Source of the DNA: a virus
DNA: 23,049 nt
Strand: one strand, 5' to 3'
IMG/VR virus record: IMGVR_UViG_3300044957_001622
Location: 1-23,049 of that record
Positions 7,426 through 13,887 of the stretch are shown piece after piece. Made by a program: the position numbers and the translations under genes. The first letter of the stretch is position 1. Each line of letters begins with the position of its first letter. The notes under the pieces are model-generated. The model worked only from the letters and a program-made list of their open reading frames with translations, had not been told where the DNA came from and did not search any database.

Positions 7426-8223
7426 TTAGTGTTCCTTCCGCGCAAGCGCTTTCGTCCGGCGCGCCTCATTTAGCGATTCGATCTCGCATTTAGCGGCGTC
7501 GAGGCCCGCCTTTAGTCGACGGAGGTTCGCGGCGTTTAGGTCGCCGCCCGCTCCCAGCGACCGGATGGTCGCGCCGCGCCCGGCCACCGCTTCAAGCACG
7601 GCGACGGTCCTGGCATCGCCCACGCGGCGATGGATGGCCGAGATGACGGCCAGCGCCGCGCCCGCCTCGGCCACTGAGACCAGCATGTGACCGACATCCT
7701 TGAAGCCCGCCTGCGTCGAGCCGAAGGCGCTCACCGAGACCGGCGGCCTCGCCCGGTCGAGCACGGCCCGGTAGGCGTCGCCGATCTGCTTTTCCGCGTC
7801 ACTCACCGCGCCCGCCTTGTGCAGGCTGGCCAAGCCATCGACCCGACTGGCGCGCCGCACGGTCTGGACGTCGAGCACCGGCTGGCCGTCCCGCCGTGCC
7901 AGTCCGCCCATCTCGTTGCGCCGCCATTCGCCGACATCGACGGTCTCGACCTCGAAGGCCTCGCCCCGCGCCCGCGCCCGCTCCAGCGTATCCTCGATCC
8001 CGCGCTCGACGGCCGTGCCGGCCCGGGCCGCCGCGATCTCGGCCTCCACCTCGCGGATGAGGAACACCGCGCGCTGACGATCCCGCCAGTTGCCCGCCGC
8101 CAGCGCCTCGGCCTCGGCCAGTCGCTCTCGCTGGCCGGTCGTCAGCCGCCGGCTGTTGACCACGGCCGGACCGCGCGGGGCCGTCTCAATCGTGCGCTTC
8201 CGCCGCCGCGCCGCCTTACCCAT
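7426..8223 (-). CDS. unknown protein at the end of the early operon; candidate late-gene regulator
   Basis: 265 residues, ATG start overlapping the end of the replication gene by 8 bases. The N-terminus is strongly basic (GKAARRRKR); a charged helical region follows (residues about 30-90). The C-terminal half (about 130-265) contains a helical repeat (EKQIGDAYRAVLDRARPP, later VLEAVAGRGATIRSLGAG, then a final LRRLKAGLDAAK). It reminds me of the DUF6456-type DNA-binding domain of alphaproteobacterial phages, but I am not sure. Being the last early gene, just before a terminator-like hairpin and the packaging genes, it occupies the place of Q- or RinA-type late regulators; that role is inference only. 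Confidence 0.65.
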   Translation of the reverse strand: MGKAARRRKRTIETAPRGPAVVNSRRLTTGQRERLAEAEALAAGNWRDRQRAVFLIREVEAEIAAARAGTAVERGIEDTLERARARGEAFEVETVDVGEWRRNEMGGLARRDGQPVLDVQTVRRASRVDGLASLHKAGAVSDAEKQIGDAYRAVLDRARPPVSVSAFGSTQAGFKDVGHMLVSVAEAGAALAVISAIHRRVGDARTVAVLEAVAGRGATIRSLGAGGDLNAANLRRLKAGLDAAKCEIESLNEARRTKALARKEH

Positions 8224-9169
8224 GACCGCCCCCGCTCGCGCTCGCCGCCTCGCACTCGATCGTCACGCCCAGCCCTCGCAGAGCCTTGCCTGCAAGCGAC
8301 CGCAGGCGGTCCGCCGCGAAGCCGGTGCGCGTCAGAATCGTCCGCCGCTCCCCGTCCCAGCGCGCCGGGTCGAAGTAGCTGGCCCGCTGATCCGGCCCCA
8401 TCACCGCCGCGACCGCCGCCTCGATTTCGGGCGGTCCCGACCAGATCACGCGGGCCGGCGACGGATCGGCATCCGCGTCGGCCAGCCATGCCAGGAACCG
8501 GCTCTCGGCGAGCCAGCGGTCGAGGTTCATCGCCCGCCCTCGGCCGAAGTCGGGGTCTCGGCGCACCGCGACGGCCACCGCCGTCAGCAGCTGCTCATCC
8601 GTCAGCCGAGTCCGCTCGGTCGCAGCCGCCCATGCCGCCTCTACCCGATCCGGACTGACCCGCTCCGGGGCCTTCTCGGCCCAAAGTCGCTGCGCCTTCG
8701 CGCACGCGCTCGTGGAGGGCTTCAGCCCTTGAGAGATTCCCTTCCCTATTTGGGTGACACCCGTGTCACCCCATGGGGTGACATCCGCGACATCTTGGGG
8801 TGACGCCTGTGTCACCCCAGCGCCCGGCCTTGGGGTGACACCACTGTCACCCCGCGAGGCCCGCTCGGCGGCGATCCGACGCTTCGTATTCGCGTGGCCG
8901 ACGTCCAGTTGCAGCGTCCAGACGGGCACGATCTTGCCCTGATGCTTGTGCGTCCGCCCGGCCGACTTGATCAGCCCGGCACCCTGCAACGCGCGCATGC
9001 CGCGCTGGATGGTCCGGTCGCTGACCTGCATCTCGAAAGCCAGCAGCGGGATCAGCGCCCACGCCTCGCCCTCGGCGTCGGCATAGGACGCCAGATGCAC
9101 CAGCACCTGCTTGGCGTTGCGGTCCGGACAGTCCTGAGCCTTCGCCCAGGTCACGGCGATGTCGCTCAT
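8216..9169 (-). CDS. winged-helix phage replication initiator (lambda O-like organisation)
   Basis: 317 residues. Residues about 15-75 form a helix-turn-helix/winged-helix domain of the replication-initiator type (NAKQVLVHLASYADAEG, then SDRTIQRGMRALQGAGLI and a short wing). Residues about 100-145 are a linker with the repeated word GVT (GDSGVTP, GAGVTQ, ADVTP, DTGVTQ). The C-terminal half is charged and helical, possibly for partner recruitment. The linker is encoded by a cluster of palindromic repeats (separate entry), exactly the arrangement of lambda O, where origin iterons lie inside the initiator gene. Start ATG overlaps the upstream stop (ATGA). No helicase or loader gene is visible here, so host proteins may complete the replisome. 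Confidence 0.78.
   Translation of the reverse strand: MSDIAVTWAKAQDCPDRNAKQVLVHLASYADAEGEAWALIPLLAFEMQVSDRTIQRGMRALQGAGLIKSAGRTHKHQGKIVPVWTLQLDVGHANTKRRIAAERASRGDSGVTPRPGAGVTQASPQDVADVTPWGDTGVTQIGKGISQGLKPSTSACAKAQRLWAEKAPERVSPDRVEAAWAAATERTRLTDEQLLTAVAVAVRRDPDFGRGRAMNLDRWLAESRFLAWLADADADPSPARVIWSGPPEIEAAVAAVMGPDQRASYFDPARWDGERRTILTRTGFAADRLRSLAGKALRGLGVTIECEAASASGGGHG
8750..8854. repeat. iteron-like palindrome cluster inside the initiator gene; candidate replication origin
   Basis: Seven copies of a 10-base half-site with consensus TGGGGTGACA. Three inverted pairs each have a 4-base spacer: 8750-8759/8764-8773 (spacer CCCG), 8796-8805/8810-8819 (CCTG) and 8831-8840/8845-8854 (CCAC). An extra half-site at 8774-8783 abuts the first pair, making a perfect 20-bp palindrome at 8764-8783. 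Half-sites differ by at most one base. An AT-richer stretch and a GATTC (GANTC class) lie just beside the cluster at 8735-8750. The regular spacing is far beyond what the encoded peptide would require. Confidence 0.75.
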
Positions 9170-9462
9170 GCCCGCCCCCCGATCGGCTGGACGCGGCGGA
9201 TCAGGCCGGTCTGGCGCGGCGGCGGCGCGCGCGGCGCGGCCGGCTCCGGCAGATCCATCTCGACCAGATCGCCCGCCTGCACACGCGTCAGCAGATCGAT
9301 CGCGCGGCCCAGCTGGCCGAGCTCGAGCAGGGTCTGCGCCAGCAGCTGGCGGCGATGAACGGGGTCCGAAGCCTTCAGCGCCTCGTCCCGCAGGATGTGT
9401 TGCCGGGCGTCGGCGACCGCCAGACGCTCCTCCTTCAGCCGGTTCAGGGCCGCCTCAAACAT
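9166..9462 (-). CDS. small unknown early phage protein
   Basis: 98 residues from ATG 9462. Two in-frame GTG codons lie upstream (9474, and 9468 which would give a GTGA overlap with the previous stop), so the start is uncertain by four residues; a GGGGGTGG stretch serves any of them. The first 70 residues are helical and charged (MFEAALNRLKEERLAVADARQHIL, with LLAQTLLELGQLGRAIDLLTRV later), suggesting a helical hairpin or coiled coil. The tail is proline-rich with PRAPPPRQ. No family is recognised. It ends in a 4-base overlap with the initiator start, so it is translated from the same message. Confidence 0.6.
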   Translation of the reverse strand: MFEAALNRLKEERLAVADARQHILRDEALKASDPVHRRQLLAQTLLELGQLGRAIDLLTRVQAGDLVEMDLPEPAAPRAPPPRQTGLIRRVQPIGGRA

Positions 9463-9464
9463 AC

Positions 9465-9698
9465 TCACAGCCACCCCCGGTCACGCGCCAACCACGTCGG
9501 CATCGTCCAAACATTCTCGTCGCGGCCCTCGCCGCGCCGGACCTCGCTCTTCGGCGCCCACTTCGCCTTGCGGGCGTCGATGGTCTCGCCCAGCAGCCAA
9601 GACTTCGGCCGCTCGTCATGGAGCACGAGCGCCAGCTGCACCTCGCCAGCCTTCGGCTCGGCGCGCGGCGGCTCGAATCCGAACAGATCCCCGCTCAT
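9465..9698 (-). CDS. small conserved-looking phage protein (MSGDLFGFEPP type)
   Basis: 77 residues. The ATG at 9698 overlaps the stop of the cupin-like gene (ATGA). The opening SGDLFGFEPP resembles many short unannotated proteins in alphaproteobacterial phages. The middle is a strand-like LALVLHDERPKSWLLGE, and the end (DENVWTMPTWLARDRGWL) is rich in W. The frame is open further upstream, but that part is antisense-like arginine-rich sequence without a start signal. Function unknown. Confidence 0.62.
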   Translation of the reverse strand: MSGDLFGFEPPRAEPKAGEVQLALVLHDERPKSWLLGETIDARKAKWAPKSEVRRGEGRDENVWTMPTWLARDRGWL

Positions 9699-10210
9699 GG
9701 CCGCGCCTCCGCGATGCGCAGGGCCGCTTCGATCTGGCGCTGCGACGGCTGGCCGAGGCAGAGCAGATCGAATTCGTCGCGCAGCTGCTCGACGACATCC
9801 GCCCGCTCGGCTTCGGTCAGGGACGCGCCCGGCGGCGTTGGCCAGCCCGACCCGCGCAGCTCGATCGGCGCGCGCCTCGGCCCTCGAATCCATAGGCTGT
9901 ACGAGTGGCCATCGATGAGGGCCGCGATCCGATGCGACAGCGCCGGCCGAACGATTCCGAACCGGCCCGGCAACCACGCCCGGCCCTTCCCGCACTCCAG
10001 CTGCTCGACGTAGCCGCCGGCGAGGATCACGCGGAGAGCCGTGGCCGGGTGCGTATGGAAACAACCCGGGTCATCCGCGCCGACGATGCGATGGAGCGTC
10101 ACGCGCCAGCCGGCCCAGGCCAGCAGGTCTCGCTTCCAGAGCGTCGCGCGGCCGTCGACCGTGCCGATCCACTCGGTCAGCGTAATGCGGTCGAGAAGAC
10201 GTCGGATCAT
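9695..10210 (-). CDS. cupin-like phage protein
   Basis: 171 residues, ATG overlapping the stop of the methyltransferase gene (ATGA). A core of alternating strands includes CFHTHPATALRVILAGGYVEQ (residues about 50-70), a metal-binding-style HTH pair followed by the GGY turn of cupin folds, then GIVRPALSHRIAAL. These features match a small phage protein family with a cupin-like barrel. The C-terminal 40 residues form a charged helix (LTEAERADVVEQLRDEF) and may be a separate domain. The substrate is unknown. The assignment is from motif pattern, not alignment. Confidence 0.68.
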   Translation of the reverse strand: MIRRLLDRITLTEWIGTVDGRATLWKRDLLAWAGWRVTLHRIVGADDPGCFHTHPATALRVILAGGYVEQLECGKGRAWLPGRFGIVRPALSHRIAALIDGHSYSLWIRGPRRAPIELRGSGWPTPPGASLTEAERADVVEQLRDEFDLLCLGQPSQRQIEAALRIAEARP

Positions 10211-10899
10211 GCCGCCCTCCGCTGCGTGGTCATGAGGCCCGCAAATGCCCCGTCGCTCGGTGCCGTCAGGCGCTTCGCCGCATGCGGATCGAGCCAGATC
10301 TGGCGCGCTTCGCCATCGAATCCGGTCCAGCCCGGGACGACCCCCGGACGCACGAAGATGAACCACGCATAGGCCGTCGCCGTGGAAAGCCCCGGCTCCC
10401 ACAGGCCCTTGCGCAGGCCCGACCCCGCACGGGGAAGCACCGCCGTGGCGTAGAGACCGCATTCCGCGAACAGCCGGTAGCGTCCCGCGCCCTCAAGAAG
10501 TCGCAGCTGCAGCAACATAGCGGCCCCGACGCGCGCACGGCCGATGGCCCGCCGGATGAAGGGCGCGGTCTTGTCCGCGAACGGCGGGTTCGTGACGATC
10601 CAGTCTGGCCGAGGTCCGCCGACCGCCCCCGGGACGAGGAAGTCGCGCACGGCGAAGCCGCGCCCGTAATCATGGACGTCCGAGCCGACGACCTGGGCGA
10701 AGCGATCTCGCAAACCGTGGACGAGATGGCCCTCGCCGCAGGCCGGTTCCTCGCACGTCTCGCCCGGCAGGCGAAGCTGGTCGCGGACATCACCGATCGC
10801 CCGGCCCCACCATGGTGGCGACGGGAAGTAGTCGAGGCTGTCGCCGGCCTCGAGGCGGCTGGCCATCATGGCGCGATGACCATTCGGAAGGGACGTCAT
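10207..10899 (-). CDS. DNA N6-adenine methyltransferase-like protein
   Basis: 230 residues from ATG 10899, which overlaps the previous stop (ATGA). An SAM-binding motif I is visible at about residues 50-60 (EEPACGEGHLVHGL) and a catalytic motif IV NPPF at about 105 (DWIVTNPPFADKTAPF), giving the order of gamma-type adenine methyltransferases. A DYFPSPPWW stretch precedes motif I. The protein is short and has no clear target-recognition domain. No partner restriction gene is present, so it is probably an orphan methylase protecting phage DNA or marking sites for regulation. In Caulobacterales such enzymes could alter GANTC-dependent control, but specificity cannot be read from sequence. Confidence 0.8.
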   Translation of the reverse strand: MTSLPNGHRAMMASRLEAGDSLDYFPSPPWWGRAIGDVRDQLRLPGETCEEPACGEGHLVHGLRDRFAQVVGSDVHDYGRGFAVRDFLVPGAVGGPRPDWIVTNPPFADKTAPFIRRAIGRARVGAAMLLQLRLLEGAGRYRLFAECGLYATAVLPRAGSGLRKGLWEPGLSTATAYAWFIFVRPGVVPGWTGFDGEARQIWLDPHAAKRLTAPSDGAFAGLMTTQRRAA

Positions 10900-11246
10900 G
10901 ACGGAGGCTTCACTCCGATCCCTGCGAACTCGAGCAGGGCGTCGCCGATCTCGCGCCATGTCCGCCAGCGCAGCGAGGCGAACGCCCCCGCCTGATGATC
11001 CTTCGCCGCGAAGCCGTAGACGTCGGGGACGCAGTTCACGCGATCGACGCCCAGCACCTTGCCGGCGCGCGTGAAGACGCCCAGCACCACGCCGTCGTCA
11101 TCGACCACGGCGACGGGCCAGGCGCACCACAGGCCGAGCGTGTGATTGATGCAGGTGACAACCATATCGCCGACCTGAAAGCGCGGCCGGGCCGCCTCGT
11201 CATGGAGGCGAGGCGACACCGGGAAGGGCAGGACGTCGGCGCTCAT
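10896..11246 (-). CDS. unknown early phage protein with beta-rich N-terminus
   Basis: 116 residues; start and stop both share ATGA-type overlaps with neighbours. Residues about 20-70 look like a small beta barrel (RFQVGDMVVTCINH, then WPVAVVDDDGVVLGVFTR, then VLGVDRVNCVPD), resembling KOW/SH3-like folds used for binding nucleic acid or protein. The C-terminus is a helix (WRTWREIGDALLEFAG). No catalytic motif is seen. Confidence 0.62.
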   Translation of the reverse strand: MSADVLPFPVSPRLHDEAARPRFQVGDMVVTCINHTLGLWCAWPVAVVDDDGVVLGVFTRAGKVLGVDRVNCVPDVYGFAAKDHQAGAFASLRWRTWREIGDALLEFAGIGVKPPS

Positions 11247-11545
11247 GCGGGCGCGCCCCTCAGGGCCTCCTCAAGCGCTGACCACGCGGCCACCTGATCG
11301 GCGTCCTCGTCATCGTCCCAGTTGGCGGGGCGAACCCCGAAGACCATGCGCGCGGCGTTCAGCAGCGGCGTGGCGTTGAAGATCTCGGCGAAGACCCCGC
11401 ATCCGCAGCGCGCGATCGTCCGCGCCGGCGACGCCCCAAAGTCGCAGCCGACGATGATCGGCTGTCCCAGCGGTTCTGCCGGGCAATCGACAGCATGGCC
11501 GCCAGCGCCGCCGCCGCAATAGCAGGCGTTCGGATCGGCGCTCAT
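11243..11545 (-). CDS. small cysteine-rich unknown early phage protein
   Basis: 100 residues from ATG 11545, which overlaps the previous stop. Cysteines occur at CYCGGG near the N-terminus and at CDFGASPARTIARCGCG in the middle, enough for one zinc site, although spacing does not match a standard finger. The C-terminal half is acidic (WDDDEDADQVAAWSALEEAL). Longer upstream frame is arginine-rich and lacks a start signal. Function unknown. Confidence 0.6.
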   Translation of the reverse strand: MSADPNACYCGGGAGGHAVDCPAEPLGQPIIVGCDFGASPARTIARCGCGVFAEIFNATPLLNAARMVFGVRPANWDDDEDADQVAAWSALEEALRGAPA

Positions 11546-12204
11546 GCCGCCACCGCCTGCTGCGGGCGCAGCGCTGCGGCGAGGCTGTCGACGGGAACGT
11601 CGAAGCACCACGCCACGAAGTCGAGATCCGCGCCCAGCGCCAGCTGCTGTGACGTCCAGCGCACGATCCGGTCGGTGATCGGCCTCAGCCTCTCGACCTT
11701 CGAGGACAGCGGCGGCGCCTTGCGACGAACCGGGTTTGTCCGGAGCGGGCGGACTTCGGCCGAACGGGTCGGCGGCGGCGGTTGAGGCGCCGGATCAGCC
11801 GGCTTCGCGGCAGGCCGCGGCGCCTTTGCCTCGGGCTTACGCTTCGGCGTCGCCGCCTTGGCCGCCGCCGCAGGAGAGACCGGCGCAGGAGAGACCGGCG
11901 CGGCCTCCTTCGCCGCCTCGATCAGGCCGTGCGTTTCCAGCGCCTCGGCGATGATCAGCAGGTGATCGGTGTCGACCTTGGCGAGGCCCAGGCCGGACGG
12001 TGTCAGCCGGTTCGGATGCACCCGGAACGCCTTCGCCGTCGCTTTCCGGTCCCAGCCCAGCCGCGCGATGCAGCCGGCCGCCGCCATCACGCGCGGGCGC
12101 TGGTTGCCCTCTGCGAACACCGCCTCGGGTTTCGTCTTGGTCACGCCGCAGGCCGCGACAATCGCGGCCGCGATGTGCGCCGGCGTCATCGGCCCCCCGC
12201 TCAT
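11542..12204 (-). CDS. DNA-binding protein with DnaA-like/HTH N-terminal domain
   Basis: 220 residues from ATG 12204, with GGAGG 7 bases upstream and an ATGA overlap. Residues about 5-75 look like a helix-turn-helix domain resembling the C-terminal DNA-binding domain of DnaA: a first helix (AHIAAAIVAACGV), the stretch AVFAEGNQRPRVMAAAGCIAR, then GWDRKATAKAFRVHP. A long Ala/Pro/Lys linker (about 100-150) contains a five-residue tandem repeat, APVSP. The C-terminal domain (about 165-215) has KVERLRPITDRIVRWTSQQLA and a final FDVPVDSLAAALRPQQ. It may regulate transcription or replication of the early operon; the DnaA comparison is tentative. Confidence 0.6.
   Translation of the reverse strand: MSGGPMTPAHIAAAIVAACGVTKTKPEAVFAEGNQRPRVMAAAGCIARLGWDRKATAKAFRVHPNRLTPSGLGLAKVDTDHLLIIAEALETHGLIEAAKEAAPVSPAPVSPAAAAKAATPKRKPEAKAPRPAAKPADPAPQPPPPTRSAEVRPLRTNPVRRKAPPLSSKVERLRPITDRIVRWTSQQLALGADLDFVAWCFDVPVDSLAAALRPQQAVAA
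11870..11899. repeat. 15-bp perfect tandem repeat in coding linker
   Basis: Two head-to-tail copies of GCAGGAGAGACCGGC encode APVSP twice in the linker of the HTH protein. The 15-bp period keeps the frame, so it is most simply a slippage duplication. Confidence 0.8.
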
Positions 12205-12608
12205 CCCCACACCTCCGGGCGCCCGGCATGGGCGCGTTGAAACTCGCTCGCGTTCAGCTCGTGCAGCTGGTCATCGAGAAACTTGGCGACCGCCTCGACG
12301 GTCGGGGCCATCGCCCGCCGCGTCGGGCTGGACGTGGCCAAATGCGCGAAGGCGCAGACCAGCTTCAGGAAGGCCCGGCCCGTCTCGGCCATGGTCATCC
12401 CGGCGTCGCGGTCCAGCACGGCGGCCGATGCGTGTCGCGCGCGTCGGCCCAAGACCATCAGGCGCAGTTCGGCCTCGCCGCCGGTCGCGCCGTCCGCCGC
12501 ATCCTTGGCGCACTCTCGCGCCTGACCGATGAATGTCCGCCACTCGGCGCGCGAAGCCACCTTGTCGGCCGCGTCCGTCCGTTTGCCGCGATGATGCTGC
12601 GGGCTCAT
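12201..12608 (-). CDS. unknown early phage protein, mostly helical
   Basis: 135 residues from ATG 12608, overlapping the stop of the CII-like gene (ATGA) and itself ending in the same kind of overlap. The protein is all-helical in appearance with no transmembrane segment: DAADKVASRAEWRTFIGQAR, a region with ELRLMVLGRRAR, and GRAFLKLVCAFAHLA. A C-terminal helix (VEAVAKFLDDQLHELNASEF) could mediate partner contact. I recognise no family. The longer upstream frame is highly arginine-rich antisense sequence and was not used. Confidence 0.6.
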   Translation of the reverse strand: MSPQHHRGKRTDAADKVASRAEWRTFIGQARECAKDAADGATGGEAELRLMVLGRRARHASAAVLDRDAGMTMAETGRAFLKLVCAFAHLATSSPTRRAMAPTVEAVAKFLDDQLHELNASEFQRAHAGRPEVWG

Positions 12609-13051
12609 GCCGAACCGGTCCCGGCCAGCGCGGCCTGCGCCTGCCTGACCTCCTCGGCCAGGTTGTCCAGCGACGTCGCCAACTCCGCGCGCTCGCCGGC
12701 GTCGAGGTGGCCGTCCGCCATGGCTGCACGGCATCGGGCCATCGCGGCGGCGCCGCCTTCGACGATGTCGGCCAGTTCGTCGCGCAGCTCGCCGGCGACG
12801 ACGGCGGACGGCCGGGCCTCGGCCATGGCGCCGGTGATGATCGGCTCGCCGCAGTAAGCCTCGAGGCACAGCACGATGTCGATCGGCAGGAAGTCGGGCG
12901 CGGTCGGCACCTGACACCGGCTCAGGTGCGGGACGGAGTACGGGCGGCACGTCTCGCGGCAAGCGCGCGACGCCTCCTCAAGCCCGCCGCAGCGATCGAT
13001 CAGCTGTCGGGTCTTCAGCTTCAGCCAGCGCTTCGGATCGGCGGCGCTCAT
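12605..13051 (-). CDS. CII-like phage regulator
   Basis: 148 residues from ATG 13051. The N-terminal third has a helix-turn-helix arrangement (WLKLKTRQLIDRCGGLEEAS, then RPYSVPHLSRCQ, then FLPIDIVLCLEAYCG), which I recognise as typical of alphaproteobacterial phage proteins annotated as CII- or Cro-type regulators. The C-terminal half is a long acidic helix region (AAMARCRAAMADGHLDAGER, then ATSLDNLAEEVRQAQAAL), suitable for oligomerisation. It is the first gene after the Cro-like gene, the position of lambda cII. Its ATG overlaps the stop of the Cro-like frame (ATGA), so its translation may depend on that frame being read through. Confidence 0.65.
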   Translation of the reverse strand: MSAADPKRWLKLKTRQLIDRCGGLEEASRACRETCRPYSVPHLSRCQVPTAPDFLPIDIVLCLEAYCGEPIITGAMAEARPSAVVAGELRDELADIVEGGAAAMARCRAAMADGHLDAGERAELATSLDNLAEEVRQAQAALAGTGSA

Positions 13052-13794
13052 GCGGCGGCTCCGGTTCGGGCTAGTCTGTCGGCATGCTCCGAATCGCACT
13101 CGCCCTGGGCGTCGCTCTCATCGCCGGCCCGGCTTTGGCCGACCCATGCACTCGCATTCCCGATCGCGGTGCGATGCCGCCCGAACTGCGAACGGGCCAG
13201 ACCTTCAGCGGCCCCGTCGTCTACGTCGGCGACGGCGACAGCCTCTGCGTCGAGACGATCGGCGGGATCGGCGGCGCGGGCTGGGTGGAGGTTCGGCTGG
13301 CCGATTTCCGGGCGAACGAGCTCAACGCGCCCGGTGGCCGCGAGGCCCGACAGGCGTTGATTGATCTGGCCCTCCGACGCCGCGTGATCTGCATTGCCCG
13401 CAACCGAACCTACGACCGGGTCGCGGCCGTCTGCCGCCTCGACGGGATCGGCCTTGGAGATCTGCTGCGTCGACGTGGCGTCGCTGAAGGCGGGCGCTGA
13501 CGTTCCCGAGATGTTCGCGCCGTCTTTCTCGGCGCCATCGCTGAACGGCTCTGGCTTGATGGCGCCATCACTTCCGAGGGCTTCGCCATGTTCAGCCAGC
13601 TCACTGCAGACCGACCCGGCGCGGACCTTGCCGCCGCTCCAGCGTTCGATCCGAAGCGCCAGCCGCAGAGAAGCCTCGCGGCGGCCGTTCTCAATCTCGC
13701 TCAGCCAGCTACCGCTGGATGCACTGAGCCCGAGGGCGAGAGCAGTTTGTTCGAGTGTGAGGCCTTGTTCGGCCCTGAAATCGGCGAGAAGCAT
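13048..13794 (-). CDS. Cro-like HTH regulator in a long ORF that reads antisense through a nuclease gene
   Basis: The first 60-90 codons encode an XRE/Cro-type helix-turn-helix (LADFRAEQGLTLEQTALALG, then GSWLSEIENGRREASLRLAL). The ATG at 13794 lies next to an operator and a TTGACG -35 box, divergent from the CI-like gene, so this half is convincing. The frame then has no stop codon until 13048, giving 248 residues. From about residue 98 the sequence is the exact codon-by-codon reverse complement of the nuclease gene and looks like low-complexity antisense product (many A, D, G, R). The stop nevertheless overlaps the CII-like start as ATGA. Either the long tail is really made, or a frameshift or early end has been lost. 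The HTH half is firm; the tail is doubtful. Confidence 0.6.
   Translation of the reverse strand: MLLADFRAEQGLTLEQTALALGLSASSGSWLSEIENGRREASLRLALRIERWSGGKVRAGSVCSELAEHGEALGSDGAIKPEPFSDGAEKDGANISGTSAPAFSDATSTQQISKADPVEAADGRDPVVGSVAGNADHAASEGQINQRLSGLAATGRVELVRPEIGQPNLHPARAADPADRLDAEAVAVADVDDGAAEGLARSQFGRHRTAIGNASAWVGQSRAGDESDAQGECDSEHADRLARTGAAA
13084..13500 (+). CDS. secreted thermonuclease-like protein (staphylococcal nuclease fold)
   Basis: 138 residues. A signal peptide is visible (LRIALALGVALIAGPALA, cut before DPC). The nuclease core has VVYVGDGDSL (calcium-binding aspartates, about 50 and 52), VRLADFRANE (equivalents of Arg35 and Glu43 at about 71 and 79) and YDRVAAVCRLDG (Arg87 equivalent at about 112). 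The residue equivalent to Asp40 is an arginine, so activity may be weak or altered. It runs against all surrounding early genes and lies wholly inside the antisense of the Cro-like ORF. No strong ribosome site is seen. A periplasmic or secreted nuclease on a temperate phage would be a lysogenic-conversion gene, perhaps degrading incoming DNA. Confidence 0.75.
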   Translation: MLRIALALGVALIAGPALADPCTRIPDRGAMPPELRTGQTFSGPVVYVGDGDSLCVETIGGIGGAGWVEVRLADFRANELNAPGGREARQALIDLALRRRVICIARNRTYDRVAAVCRLDGIGLGDLLRRRGVAEGGR

Positions 13795-13799
13795 GCCTC

Positions 13800-13828
13800 A
13801 GTTTCACCGCAGGTGAAACTTTCGTCAA
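13800..13828 (-). promoter_or_regulatory. promoter and operator of the Cro-like (early) operon
   Basis: A TTGACG -35 box (minus strand, 13828-13823) is followed after 17 bases by GAAACT (13805-13800). The spacer and -10 are filled by a perfect dyad with arms AGTTTCACC (13800-13808) and GGTGAAACT (13812-13820) around a 3-base centre. A repressor on this dyad would directly block polymerase. The ATG lies only a few bases downstream, so the transcript would be leaderless or nearly so if this -10 is right. Confidence 0.6.
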
Positions 13829-13869
13829 GCGGATCGTTTCCCAAGTCGAGTAACGACAAACGCAGCAGG

Positions 13870-13887
13870 GTTTCACATCCTGTGAGT
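13870..13887 (+). promoter_or_regulatory. second switch operator, abutting the CI-like start codon
   Basis: GTTTCACA, TCC, TGTGAGT: the same half-site word TTTCAC with a 3-base centre as the 13800-13820 dyad, but imperfect on the right. The inner TCACA/TGTGA arms are exact. It ends one base before the ATG at 13888, suggesting repression by occupation of the gene start or autoregulation. Confidence 0.5.

Noticed and set aside
8750-8854. CRISPR-like or terminator interpretation of the repeat cluster
   Set aside because: Units are 10-base half-sites with 4-base gaps inside a coding region; there are no spacer-length unique segments and no U-runs.
13588-13887. N-terminal extension of the CI-like repressor (100 extra residues)
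   Set aside because: It would cross both operators and read antisense to the Cro-like HTH; the normal repressor fold begins at 13888.
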